Source: Thysanoteuthis rhombus
Taxonomy: Eukaryota; Mollusca; Cephalopoda; Oegopsida; Thysanoteuthidae
DNA length: 64,000 nt
Direction: 5' to 3'
Assembly: GCA_963457665.1 (NCBI GenBank)
Contig: OY735209.1
Location: 60,898,654 to 60,962,653 of the forward strand
Part shown: piece by piece, positions 35,105 through 45,965 of the stretch
Layout of the letters: each line of letters starts with the position of its first letter
Numbering within the stretch: the stretch's first letter is position 1
Made by a program: the position numbers and the translations under genes
The notes under the pieces: generated by a model
The model's input: only the letters and a program-made list of their open reading frames with translations
What the model was told of the DNA's origin: nothing
Databases searched by the model: none

Positions 35105-35735
35105 GTATGAGTTTTAAATCTACACCATTTTACAACAAATCATTTGTGCAGAATTTTGGTAAGAGTAAGCCTTAAAACCATATAAATATCCTCAATGGGA
35201 TTTTTTCTTATTATTCCATGCATCAGTAATGTGAAAAAAAAAACAAAAAAACTTAGTGGAATTTTTCCCAAGAATGGTAAAATTTCCAGTTATAACTGAG
35301 ATCCATGACGATTTGACCTTTGTTGACCTAATTAGCTCATCATTTTGTACAAAACCTTTTGTAATTAATGGAGCTCTTTACAACAGCTGAGTTCCATGAG
35401 CTTTTGACCTTTGGTGACCTAATCAGCATATCAATTTGCACTAACAACTGTATTTAATAGAGTTCTGTAATACAAACATTCAAAAGTATTATTTGTTGTA
35501 GTGTGACGTATAATTCTAAAGATATTGAATTTTCTGGTTCTTCCATCCCTTCATTCTGCTACTCTCCCAGTGGCTGAGGGTGTGGTTTATGACATCATTA
35601 CTGGGGTTAGTGTATTGATACCAAACTGTCTATACTCACTTTTTTTTTATGCCACATGGTATAGTACATGGATATACAATAGAGAGTCCGGGTATCTGTT
35701 ATGTACACGGGGAACACCTCACCAAATGTATCTTG
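35105..35735. repeat. Right terminal inverted repeat (TIR)
   Basis: Complement of 31645-32280, with the two tandem 'gacctttgKtgacctaat' subunits at about 35318 and 35405. The 71-codon + frame at 35525-35740 is the mirror of the - frame in the left TIR. Confidence 0.85.
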
Positions 35736-35737
35736 AT

Positions 35738-35930
35738 TAAAGAGACAATTCGTGAAGCCAAACTTGATGTTATAAATGAGATTTATTTAATTCAGCATGA
35801 TTTGTTGGTCTAAACTAAATTCTTAAGAAATTTTTTTTTTTAAAGTTAGCTCAGATTTACTTAATAAGTTGAATTGAATTAAGAAATCTTATTTGTAACA
35901 TCATTTTTGGCTTCCCAAATTGTCCCTTCA
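35738..35930. repeat. ~190-bp MITE with ~55-bp terminal inverted repeats
   Basis: Left end 'aaagagacaattcgtgaagc' then 'caaacttgatgttataaatg'. The right end is its complement, ending 'tggcttcccaaattgtccct'. Almost a pure hairpin with a short A/T loop, directly abutting the TIR element. No target-site duplication was verified. Confidence 0.75.
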
Positions 35931-36727
35931 ATCTAATACTGTCGGAGGAATTATAATCCATATCCATACACTGGTCATATGTCTATATGCATGCATTTCA
36001 TTTGTGTGTGAATAAGCATAAATGTATGCTTATGGCTGACTTTTCTTCACACACAGCTGCATGTCTATCAATATCCCAACAAATTTCTTGATTACTTGAT
36101 CTTAAATTTTGGGGGCTTGAATGCAGTCAATTTTGAATGGTTGCACAAATGTACTGAGACAGAGCAACAAAATTTGGCCAAAGACATTAATTAATATGGA
36201 AATACACATCTTTGTTGCATACAATCCTGAAGATAGGCTTTCGCATTTAGAACTGGCAAATGTGAAGACAAAAAAAATCTTTAAAAGATATAAGAATGTC
36301 ATGATTAAATTGTACGTACAGAAACACTTATACAACAATGTATGCATATATTGAGGAAATCCCCAGGTTATGAATCAACTTCGTCTCTTTCTTAGCCAAA
36401 TCTGTACAGAAGTTGAAACAGTTAAGTACTGTGTGTACCTAGCATCAGTTGGTCAAATGCTTGTCTAGGTATACTGAATATATCATATGTTTCTGTGCAT
36501 AAAAACAATCAAAGATATTATGAACAAACACTTACAACTACAGCAACAACAATACTGTGTACAAGTACTTTTATTTCCATGCTGTTTGGATTACATTGAA
36601 TGAGTGTATCAAGTGAAAGTGCTGGTCTTGTTCTTCTTGAAAATTAGATTTTTGTTTGTGATCATTTCATTCCTAAGTATCGGATGTGTGTCGGTTGGAC
36701 ATTTGTCAGTCAGGGACTTCCAGTCCA

Positions 36728-36730
<3 letters not shown>
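35931..36730. other. No gene recognised
   Basis: Frames of about 80 codons on both strands over 36102-36354 mirror each other and have no family signature. Confidence 0.5.
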
Positions 36731-36732
<2 letters not shown>

Positions 36733-36763
<31 letters not shown>

Positions 36764-36773
36764 TCTCTCTCTC

Positions 36774-36822
<49 letters not shown>
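36733..36822. repeat. (CT)n(TA)n compound microsatellite
   Basis: (CT)n at 36733-36775, then (TA)n to about 36818. Confidence 0.95.
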
Positions 36823-36826
<4 letters not shown>

Positions 36827-36924
36827 ACAGATGTGGATGAATAAACCTGTAGCCTAATACAGTTATACAGTTATTAGCGAAATTTTTGATCTGAAATTTT
36901 CACTGGATAACGTTTGATCAATGT

Positions 36925-36985
36925 ATTTCATTGAGAGGCCTTAGGTTGAGTGCTTTGACTGGGAAGGAGATTATGTTGAAAAGTA
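36925..36985 (+). pseudogene. Mariner-type transposase C-terminal remnant
   Basis: Reads CFDWEGDYVEK then a stop at 36983-36985. 'EGDYVEK-stop' is the classic C-terminus of mariner-family transposases (IS630-Tc1-mariner). Upstream frames are not readable as transposase, so only the end survives. Confidence 0.45.
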
Positions 36986-37260
36986 ATTATTTGTTTTGTA
37001 AAATGAATGCTTTTTCACCATTAAGTGACAGACTTGTTGTTATATAGGCTGATTTGTAGTGTATATGATAAAGTTTAACCTCTTTGAAGACAGAGACATG
37101 AAAGAGCAAAAAAAAAAGCAAAATCAAAGAAGAAAATGCAGGATTTCTTTGGAAAGAAATAAAAAATTTGCCTTCTTGTTGGGCTGTTGTCAACGATTAT
37201 AGATAATTAGTATTGATTCAACTTTACTGCCATTCGGTTTATCTCCTTTTTGAAAAAGTG
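36986..37260. other. Short unassigned spacer
   Basis: No recognised features. Confidence 0.4.
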
Positions 37261-37261
37261 T

Positions 37262-37432
37262 AAATTCTGAACATGAAAATATGTAATAACTTTCCAAACA
37301 CAAAAATACGTAATTACTTTCTAAACACAAAAATACATGATTACTTTCTGAACACAAAAATACATGATTACTTTCTGAACACAAAGATACATAATTACTT
37401 TCTGAACATGAAAATACGTCACAATTGCATAC
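37262..37432. repeat. 27-bp minisatellite, about 6 units
   Basis: Unit 'attactttctgaacacaaaa' plus 'atacatg'. Very regular. The - frame encodes a Ser-Glu-Ser-Asn repeat peptide, best explained as repeat translation. Confidence 0.9.
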
Positions 37433-37583
37433 CGAACACCTCAATACTTACATACAAAAACAGTTATACTTTATGATTTGTATATAAAGGAAGTATGTAC
37501 ACAAGCATTGATGAACACGCACTTATGTATACGTATGTACATATACATACTACTAGATTTATTAGATATATATCATACTCATT

Positions 37584-37586
<3 letters not shown>

Positions 37587-37643
<57 letters not shown>

Positions 37644-37645
37644 CT
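37587..37645. repeat. (TA)n microsatellite
   Basis: About 28 TA units; smaller TA tracts follow at 37692-37712 and 37747-37757. Confidence 0.95.
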
Positions 37646-37759
37646 ATATCACATACTTTTACAATATACAGATAATATCTATGATGTATGCATATATATA
37701 TATATATATACACATTCAAATATATCATTCAAATATAATATTTATGATATATATATTAA

Positions 37760-38130
37760 GAAAAAACTTGACTGTATTGTATTTGTAAAAAAGGTATGCA
37801 TTTCTGTTTAAATATAAGTATGAAATATAATTTGGGGAAAATCATCTTTCAATGTCAGAGAAACATATTCACTGACATGTAATCAATGTCTCCCATTGAA
37901 TTCATTTTTGCTCATAGATTTCATTTTTTTTTCTCCATGAAAGAAAACCAAAGTGTGGATATATGTAAATAGGAAAGTAAAATCAGTGTTGATAACAACA
38001 ACAGCAATAACCGCGAAAATAGAGAAAAGAGCTCGCGTGAGGGTGGTGGGTGTGGTAAAATGTTCTCCGTTTATTTTACCCCAAATGAAAATTCATTGCA
38101 AGGGAGAGAAACAGAAATGAAAAGAAACAG
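37760..38130. other. No gene seen
   Basis: Nothing recognised. Confidence 0.5.
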
Positions 38131-38600
38131 GTCTGGATAGTTACTCTTTAGAAACCATCACATGACCTACGTCTTTTGGCAGCATGCTATGTTGGGATGA
38201 TCAACTACAAAATTGGGAAAAAGGATTGATCGGAGGATAGATCACTTCACTTACTTTTTATTGGGCAGTGCTTGCTAAAAAGTCTTAATTAAAAAAAAAA
38301 AACATGAACACTACCAGACACAAACTAGGAACCAATTTAGTATGAAATTATATTGTGAATTGAACCCCGTCTCACCACCACCACTAAAAATCTATTTGTG
38401 GGATGAATTTTAAAGAAATAAAACCCCTTTTTTTTTTAGACATGATAAGGAGTAAATATTGAAGTTTTCAGACTTCTAGTTCCTTTGGTGCAGCCTGATA
38501 TGTACACACATACATACGTAGCCAGCCAAATACACTTAAAAACTGAAGAAACTTATGTTGACATTTCTGGTAGCAGATTTGATTTGTAGTTTCTGAAATG
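38131..38600 (-). repeat. MITE-A copy 9 (full length)
   Basis: From 'ggtctggatagttactcttt' with 'agaaaccatcacatgaccta' to 'gatttgtagtttctgaaatg'. Confidence 0.75.
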
Positions 38601-39139
38601 AAATAAGAAATAACATGTCGAGAAAAGAAGCTGTCTGCGAAAATGAAAGCAAACCCTTCCCCCCCAAGGATAAGAAATCTTTCTCTCTTCATTAATGGTA
38701 GAAGGATATAGCAAGACAAACAAACAGGCAAAAAATAAATGATTAAAAGGGAAAAATGATTATGAAGTTACATAATGGTTGGGTTTGGGAGATTTTGCTT
38801 TAATGCGTCCCCTCCCCAGCACACACATACACGCACACACATACACGCACATACGTACACACACATTTTTCTCCCCTTTTGTTGTGTTGGTGGGTTGGAG
38901 AAATAACATGATTGAAGACAATGGCTTATCAAATGTATTCCCAAAATACTTCTTTGAGGAAAGGGATATCACAAATGTTTATAGAAGATCTACTTTAATC
39001 TGAATTCTATTATAGATCAATATCAGAAATCTATTGGGCTATTTACTTTAAATGTCTTTTCTCCAGTGGATCTGGTTTTATTACACACTCACACACTCAT
39101 ACCAAAAGCACATGCATATATATCTGATAATAATAGTAA

Positions 39140-39141
<2 letters not shown>
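38601..39141. other. No gene seen
   Basis: CA/CGCACA-rich run at 38820-38865. Nothing else recognised. Confidence 0.5.
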
Positions 39142-39222
<81 letters not shown>

Positions 39223-39229
39223 TATACAC

Positions 39230-39286
<57 letters not shown>

Positions 39287-39303
39287 TATGTATATATATA
39301 TAA
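39142..39303. repeat. Long (TA)n block with regular CA/TG interruptions
   Basis: About 160 bases of TA with 'acacata' and 'atgtata' breaks at near-even spacing, making the block self-complementary. Four overlapping Ile-Tyr frames come from it. Confidence 0.95.
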
Positions 39304-39387
39304 TCCAACTTGATATGTTCAAGGTATTATGGAAATGCACGCATAAGAATCTTGAGCCTTTTGAAATCTCTCTCTATATCACTGGTT

Positions 39388-39480
39388 TGCTATGTATCAA
39401 GTGTACAGGCCGCACCAATGTAGCTAAACGGCTGAAAATTTGAAAATTTACATCTTATTATGGTTAGAAAAGACCTACAT
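39388..39480 (+). repeat. MITE-A copy 10 (fragment)
   Basis: 'gctatgtatcaagtgtacag' and 'gccgcaccaatgtagctaaa' match the MITE-A front half; the upstream side abuts the long (TA)n block. Confidence 0.6.
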
Positions 39481-41605
39481 GGATACAGGTCTAAAGAAAA
39501 TTATTTCACATGTCTTTATTTCATGTGTTATAGATAAATAAACACAATGGATTTGAAGCAAATTTCTTGTTATGCTTATATTCATGTAATAAAAATCTAA
39601 TTGTAAATTTGTAGTTTATGATTATAAGTTGTCTTATTTGTGTCTTTATAAACATGTATTTGGAAAGTAACATTTATTTTGAGTGAGTATATGTTATTGT
39701 GGTTTTGAAGAAATTCTAATCGTATATTAAAAAATAAGGTTTGTCTCACCTAATATATCTTAATCTGTATGTTTTTTCATTTCACCCAGTTCATTCTTTT
39801 TCCGTTAGATTCCGTTCACCCTTGCTAGTGAAAATTTTAGGTCTGAAACTTAGAAACTTTTTATTTCTTTATCCTTTTAACAGTTTTTCAGTGTTCCCAA
39901 GCTAAGGTATTTCGTTCATACACAGTGCAAGTCAAATTATCATGCAAATATGTTTTCCCCTTCTTAATTCTGCCACAGTGGAAGAATTCTAATAGTTTTT
40001 TACACAATTTTTCAACTGTTCAATGAACCCCACCCCAAACCTGCAGAAAGAAATAATCAAACCAGATAAGTAAAACTGAATTTTTTTTTATACTTTTTCT
40101 TGTTTATTTCATTCATTTGTTCATCCATCCAGTTTTGTTTCAAACATGTTGCTTGAGTATTGAAATGTTTACTCTCCATCCCCCTAATCTTTAATCTCTT
40201 CTCCTAATTTCTATCAAAAGTGTATGCAAGAGTAGGGCTCCAAAATTCCTAAATGCACATTAAATTTGATTATAATATTTCACTAAACCCCCAAAATGAT
40301 GAAAAACACAGTAAGACACGAATCATGTATTGAGTAAATCATCAAATAATATACAGTTAGAATTGAGAAAGTTTAAGCAAGCTATAAAAAATCAAATGCA
40401 TGAAATACTGAAGCCTATAAATTAACAGTATGCAATTTTGGGAAACAGAAACTCCGATACAAACCATTTACTTTGAAATGTGAGATCTTTGCCCTTGAAT
40501 CACAGACATTAATTGATCACCCATTGACTTTGTTAAATTTTTGATTTCTCCACTCGTTGCATGCACACTGTGTGAAGAGGTGTTGCCTGACATGGAGATA
40601 AGTTCTATATGTCGGCCAAGAGACTAGAACCAAAGCTGAGAATCGTCCTCCAAAAATTCCATATCAGCCAGGGGAGTTATTTTTGCAGCATCTGTTACAC
40701 GCCAAGGTCAAAGCAACTTGTCTCCTACAATTCCAACCCAAAACACAGCTCCTCCACCAACTTATTGATGCTTCAGCCATACAGGACGTTGCTTTTCCGT
40801 TGCATTGCAACCCACCCTTCATCCATCTGGTCATTCAAGGGAAGCTCAACACTCGTTAGTGAAAAGAACAACATTGTAATCTTCAAATACTTTCTAGCTC
40901 ATTCTAGACGTTTCACTTGGTTCCTTGGCTTCAAAGGCAATTGAATATCAGGCTTGACTCATTGCAGAAAATTCGGCATTGTGATGATTTGGACATATTA
41001 CTGTGCTCAACTTCCTTGAATGTAGTTTTGGATCTCTGGGCTGTTTTTTTTTGACAATATGCTTGATTCAAAACTCTTCCCAGTGTTATTACTCTTGACT
41101 TGCCCTTATCTGATTTTCTATGCCAGGCATCAAGGTCATCAGCATATTTCTTCACCAATGGTCCCAATTGAGTGTTTTTATTATTTAAGGGATTGTATTG
41201 CCTTTTTCAAGCTGTGTGATGATAGAAATCTTCTGAGCCTGCAAAAAATCATTTTTATGACTCATTTTTTAACAATTTTGTACTTATTACCTAATAATTT
41301 GGCATTCATGGAATGCAATGCTATAACAAGAATGGCTTCCATTTGTTTACTACTGTACAGACTGTCTTAATTTTTGTTACATTGGTACAGGCCAGTGTTG
41401 CCAATGTTTGTGTCATATTATTTTTCTCCATCTTTTGTGGAACTAAATTTATAATCATATAACCCTTTTGCATAATGATTGGGGATGCAATGTATATACA
41501 CACCTACACTTGTTGTTTTTTGAAGGGTGAGAATAGAATTCCTTGTCTTAGGTCTTCAACCTGCCATACATTAATAAAGGATTGCTGCTCAATGCACATT
41601 ATAGA
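39481..41605. other. No gene recognised
   Basis: Contains a 111-codon + frame (40609-40944), a 103-codon + frame (41059-41370) and a 78-codon - frame (40931-41167). The - strand over 40.6-41.1 kb reads with a few stops and phrases such as 'QLPLKPRNQVKRLE', which may be an old mobile coding relic. I cannot name a family. Confidence 0.4.
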
Positions 41606-41609
41606 AATA

Positions 41610-41646
41610 TATATATATATATTTATATATATGTATATATATTTTG
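41610..41646. repeat. TA-rich microsatellite
   Basis: (TA)n with TTTATA and GTATA interruptions. Confidence 0.8.
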
Positions 41647-41784
41647 ATAGGTTGATGGTCAGAGACACAAACACAAAGGATGGAAGATAATACACACACC
41701 ACCATTTATAACACCTTACATGATGGCTTTGATATCGGGAGAAAAGCACGTATCTGTGCCTGCACCTTCTAACTGTATGGACTC

Positions 41785-41885
41785 ATAACCACTGGCGATG
41801 AAGTTGAATTGCGAAACATGTCCGGATATTACACAATCTCAATAAAGATTCCTTACACACTATATACTCCTGCTCTTCCTTGACT
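41785..41885 (+). repeat. PLE-type 3' tail, copy 3
   Basis: 'ctggcgatgaagttgaattg' then CGAAACATG, 'caataaagattcct' and 'ctcctgctcttccttg'. Same order as the tails at 2085 and 7925; the CTGA core is mutated to CTGG. Confidence 0.45.
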
Positions 41886-42084
41886 TGAATAGTACAGCCC
41901 TACCTAGATAGTTAGTTATAGATATAGATTGAAAGATAGATATGAATAGACTGAGATGAATAGAACTGACATAATTATGATTTACACACATATATATATA
42001 CATATGTTTGTGTGTGAGTGTGTGTATATGTATAATAATGGATGAATTCAATGACAACCATAACAAACTGCATTCTCATTTTGA

Positions 42085-42135
42085 AAATCTATTTGAAAAC
42101 ATTCAGTCAGCTAACTTCTTCAGAAGATATGTGAG
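42085..42135 (-). repeat. PLE-like tail motif (minus)
   Basis: On - 'cttctgaagaagttagctga' followed by CTGAATGTTTTC; it resembles the tail motif at 59.65 kb. Confidence 0.3.
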
Positions 42136-42233
42136 TGAATAGAATAGTCTATTCATAGACCCCAGGCCAGTTGTTGGTATGATGTCTCCAAAGTTAGAGG
42201 GTGTTGTCCACCTCTTAATTAAATCTAAAGGTC

Positions 42234-42235
<2 letters not shown>

Positions 42236-42273
<38 letters not shown>

Positions 42274-42275
42274 CA
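42236..42275. repeat. (TA)n microsatellite
   Basis: TA tract with one ACA break, directly upstream of repeat C copy 2. Confidence 0.9.
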
Positions 42276-42495
42276 TTGTGTCATCCACAGATAGCTGTTT
42301 CGTTGTATTACAACTATCCATTATATCATCCAATACCATGAGGTAGGATCAAAACCTACGCTTCAGACCCAGAGGCTGGGATCTTTTCTCTGCCCCATGG
42401 AACTGGACGGTCAGTCAGGTTGAATATAAGTGATATATTCACTCACACACAAATTCCCCATCCACCAGCGTGCTCTATTCTTACATTGGAAGACT
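42276..42495 (+). repeat. Dispersed repeat C, copy 2
   Basis: 'gtgtcatccacagatagctg' to 'ccaccagcgtgctctattct', the direct match to 27526-27760. Confidence 0.75.
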
Positions 42496-43370
42496 ACTGC
42501 ATAAGCTTAGTGTAACAAATCAATTACTAAATATCATCCCAACATTTGAAGTAAATGCATAACAACTTCACTTTTCACATTTTTTTTAGAGTTTTGCATA
42601 TCTAAACTCTATATATATTATCAATGATTCTCTATTTACTAATACTACTTCAGATTCTTTGGTCAGGATTGTATTTAAAGATGAAATAAACTCTGTGATG
42701 TAACTTAACCAAACCTAACAAATATCTTTTATGAAATCTTCCCAACAGAAACATCCATTGCAAACTCAAATCAGAATGCATTTATACAACAAGTCACTGG
42801 ACCAATAAGTTCATTCTCAAACCCAAGTTTTGAAATAGAAGATAAGTACCTCTTATCTGAAATTCTGAAAACAGCAGTGTTCCAAAATCCTAAACATTCT
42901 TCAACATATTATGTGAAAGATTCTACACCTGACTTAACTGTAGTATGATTCAAAGACTGGAGACAAGGCCAATTTCTAAGGTGTTCAACTCATGCTGACT
43001 ACAGAGAGAGCTTGGTTATCCTTATGTAACTATAATGTTATGTTTCTAAGAAGTGTAAAACTTTATTTACATCATAGTAAAAGACAATACAGGTTCCAAT
43101 CAAAACAAATTATTGTCATTGCCAGACTTACATCCATTCATCATTGTATTTATTGCTTATTCTCTCATCTGTCCAAAGGCATTGTTGAAAATGTCAAAAA
43201 GGTTGCATCTACTCCTATGAGTAACAAAATGATGATCAGAAAGAAGAGAAAGCACCTATGTTCATCTGATTTTGCATGATTTCCAAAATCCATGACAATC
43301 CAAAATCTGAAGCACTTCTGGTTCTTGGCATTCTGGGTAAGAGGTTCTTAACCTATGTTGAAACTACAAG
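42496..43370. other. No gene recognised
   Basis: A 95-codon + frame (42992-43279) has no signature. Confidence 0.5.
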
Positions 43371-43825
43371 TCTGATAAGTCACTCAAAAGAAACTGTCAA
43401 TATCTTTTGGCAGCATGCTGTGTTGGAGGTGATCAATGAAAAAATGTGAAAAAGGTGTGATCAATGACTTAGTTACTTCTCTCAGCTTTTGCTGGCGGTG
43501 ATCTCTAAAAAAAGTCTGAATTTTCATAAAAAAGAAAAAAACAGTGTCAATGCCAACAGACACAAAATAACCAATTTAGCATGAACCTATATTGTAAATT
43601 GAACCCGTTATCAAAAACTTATTTTGGGGGGTTTAAAAAAACAAAGATAATTAGTTTTTTATCTTCGTATGATAATGAGTAAATGCTAAAATTTTCAGCC
43701 CTCTGGCTCTATTGTTGCAGCCTGTACATGTGATACATGCATACATAAATTTTTAGCTAGCCAGACCAAATCAAAAACTAAAGAAACATACATTGACAGT
43801 TCTTGTTGATTGTTTCTAATAAGAG
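43371..43825 (-). repeat. MITE-A copy 11 (full length)
   Basis: From 'ctgataagtcactcaaaaga' to 'cttgttgattgtttctaata'. Confidence 0.75.
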
Positions 43826-44350
43826 AGAGGTGAAAAGAGAAACCTACGCTAAAAGCATAAGTACCTGACTCTCCGCACATTCTAATGACACTTGTAACAG
43901 GTGTTGAGTGATGCCGACCCGCTGGCCTTCTAGACAAACCTCAACCCCATTTTCATGTCTATGCTCTGATATTCCTGATTAGCCTATTTCTCTATCTTTC
44001 TATCCTGGAATTCACAGTGGTTGAATTCCAACTGTTTTGTGGAATGCTCAATTCTAAGAAAGGAAGAATTGAATGGACGAGCTGACAATGGAATAGTTGA
44101 ACATTGAATAGAATGTCCGTCTCTTAAGAGACAACTCCAATTGGAGTATATTGCTGATGACGAAGCCTCGATTCCCATTGCATGTGTCAGCTTAATGATC
44201 CTTGCAAGTTTCATTCCAGACAAGGATTTTATTCTTACAAGATTTTATGACCACCATCTTAGCCAGATGCAATCTAATCACACTTGGAGTGTACTTTATT
44301 AGCTGTTGAGTGCTCAGGGAAATTTGTCCAAATCAAGTTTTCCACGCTCT
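43826..44350. other. No gene recognised
   Basis: Frames at 43695-43937 (-) and 43984-44223 (-) have no family signature. Confidence 0.45.
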
Positions 44351-44351
44351 C

Positions 44352-44423
44352 CACTCGTATGGGAATCAAACCTCGAACATTTTGCGTGTGAAGCAGATGT
44401 GCTAACCATTACACTATCTGAGC
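44352..44423 (-). pseudogene. tRNA-Val(CAC)-like pseudogene or SINE head
   Basis: On - a 72-base tRNA outline is visible: T8-A9, D arm GTGT-AATGGTTA-GCAC (paired), anticodon loop TTCACAC with anticodon CAC, and a T loop in 'gaggtttgattccc'. The acceptor ends (gctcaga / acgagtg) do not pair and the T stem is mostly broken, so it is not a working tRNA. It may be a SINE head, since the region is repeat-rich. Confidence 0.6.
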
Positions 44424-44529
44424 AGACATATAACATTATCCAACCGTGAATAAATATGGTTGGCCAAATGGTAAATATGAAGCTAATTAAGCAAAAATAA
44501 ATCAAATATCTGTATCTCAAATAAGTGAA

Positions 44530-44905
44530 TCACCATAGCCTGCACATGTACTAGAACTAATTATGAAAAAATCATTGAAACAAATAGATATTTCATCTTA
44601 AATTATTTTTTTAAAAAAAAGGTGTTTTATGTAAAGTTATACCAGCTCAAGATCTGGGTATTTTTGGTTCCAAAATGACCATAGAGACCCCAAAAAGCAT
44701 CTTTTTGAAAGAACGAAAAACAAAACGTTTTTACGTGGTTCCTAGTGGCATACATTAGCATATTTTTGTGGTTGCAGCTCAGTAGATGTGACCAAGAGCA
44801 GCCGGACACACACACACATTCAAAGGGATTATATTCAGTAGTCCACTTGGCTGGTTGGTCAGGACATTTGTAGGGCTTCGTTGATTCGATAAGAGAAACC
44901 ATGTG
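44530..44905. repeat. Direct repeat E, left copy (candidate LTR)
   Basis: 'aatgaccatagagacccc', 'cccacttggctggttggtcag'-like text and a poly-A run align in order with 49272-49612, same orientation. The pair brackets the Ty1/copia relic, so LTRs are possible; ends TG...CA were not confirmed. Confidence 0.45.
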
Positions 44906-44939
44906 TATGTACTCCTAGGTGATATATTTACACAAATGA

Positions 44940-45015
44940 TATATTCACACAACAAATGTTTATTTTTCAACATAATCTCCTTCCCTATCATTGCACTTTA
45001 TTCAGTGTCTAATGA
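44940..45015 (-). pseudogene. Mariner-type transposase C-terminal remnant
   Basis: On - KCNDREGDYVEK, then an AT-rich end; the same C-terminal block as at 36.95 kb. Lies between the two E repeats, so it is probably a later insertion. Confidence 0.4.
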
Positions 45016-45364
45016 TTGAACATAGCTGTAAAGCACAAATTAATAATCCTGCTGGTTAGAGATTGTCTGCTTGATAATAGCAACGATGATAAGAACCCTG
45101 GGATGACACCATGTGAACAAATGGTATCAGCACAAACCAGACACGATCCTAGAAAATAAAAACCACAAATTACCTCTGGACTTTGGGATCCAAACTGACC
45201 ACCCCAGCCAAGCGAGAAAACCAGACGTGGTTGTCATGGATAAGGGAAAGAGAATCTGCTAAATAATAAATGAATGACAGGATAGCACAAATAATAGTAG
45301 GTGTACTCAGGACTGCGCCAAAGACCCTGAAAATGAGATTGGAGGAGATGTTACAAAGCAAAGC
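45016..45364. other. No gene seen
   Basis: Nothing recognised. Confidence 0.45.
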
Positions 45365-45690
45365 ACTACTGAGATATGTGAGGAGGATGAGAGAAGGGCT
45401 GGAGACCTGAGATTATGTATTGTCACTCAACCTCCAGCGACAACCTCCTGGCAACTAGTGTGAAACTAAAAAACACAGCACTGCTGTGGACTGTGAGAGA
45501 GATGAGAGGAAGACTGGAGACTTAAGGAGACTTCCAGTTACTCAGCTTCGAGCGACTGGCAACTGGTACGAAATTGCAAACCACAGCACTGCTGTGGACT
45601 GTGAGTGTGTTGAGATTGAGAGGTGGGCTGAAGACCTAAAGGGACTTGTTGTCTCTCAGTCTTCAGCGATGACCACCAGACAATTGGTGT
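45365..45690 (+). repeat. ~115-bp minisatellite D, locus 2
   Basis: Three units with 'cactgctgtggactgtgaga', 'gactggagactt' and 'ggcaactggt'. Related to 25040-25290; both loci end in a trinucleotide array. Confidence 0.8.
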
Positions 45691-45965
45691 GCATGTGATG
45701 ATGATGATGATGATAATAATAATAAAAAGATAATACTAAGAAGAAGAAAAAGTGATTATAAATTAGAAAAAATAATAATAAAAATAATGATAATAAAAAA
45801 TAATAATAAAAATAATGATAATAAAAAATAATAATAATAGAATAATAATAATTATAAAATATTAATGATAATAAAATAATAAGGATAAAAATTTGAAAAA
45901 AAAAATCAATAAATAAAAAAAAGAATAAGATAGAATGAAATAAGAAATTAAAAAAACCAAAAAAA
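45691..45965. repeat. (GAT)n/(AAT)n/A-rich microsatellite
   Basis: Starts (GAT)n directly after minisatellite D and grades into AAT and AAAAT repeats. The 104-codon - frame is Tyr/Phe/His low complexity. Confidence 0.9.

Larger units (their letters stand above)
31645..35735 (+). mobile_element. ~4.1-kb element with ~0.6-kb terminal inverted repeats
   Basis: Two long inverted repeats enclose about 2.8 kb holding a degraded multi-domain gene on +. The repeats align over their whole length, including 'tgtacaaaatgatgagctaa' and its complement. The outer ends are near a 'ttggYtgagg' block and a 'gtgtacat' block. Target-site duplications could not be fixed by eye. Structure suggests a DNA transposon or a composite element. 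I cannot assign a superfamily: the gene shows no canonical DDE/D transposase that I can read. Confidence 0.7.

Noticed and set aside
37190-37444. 84-codon repeat protein (Ser-Glu-Ser-Asn units)
   Set aside because: 27-bp minisatellite; a period divisible by three keeps the frame open by default.
39052-39443. Overlapping 75-125 codon frames on both strands rich in Ile-Tyr
   Set aside because: Pure translation of a (TA)n microsatellite. The same applies at 13.1, 27.7, 37.5, 46.2 and 12.2 kb.
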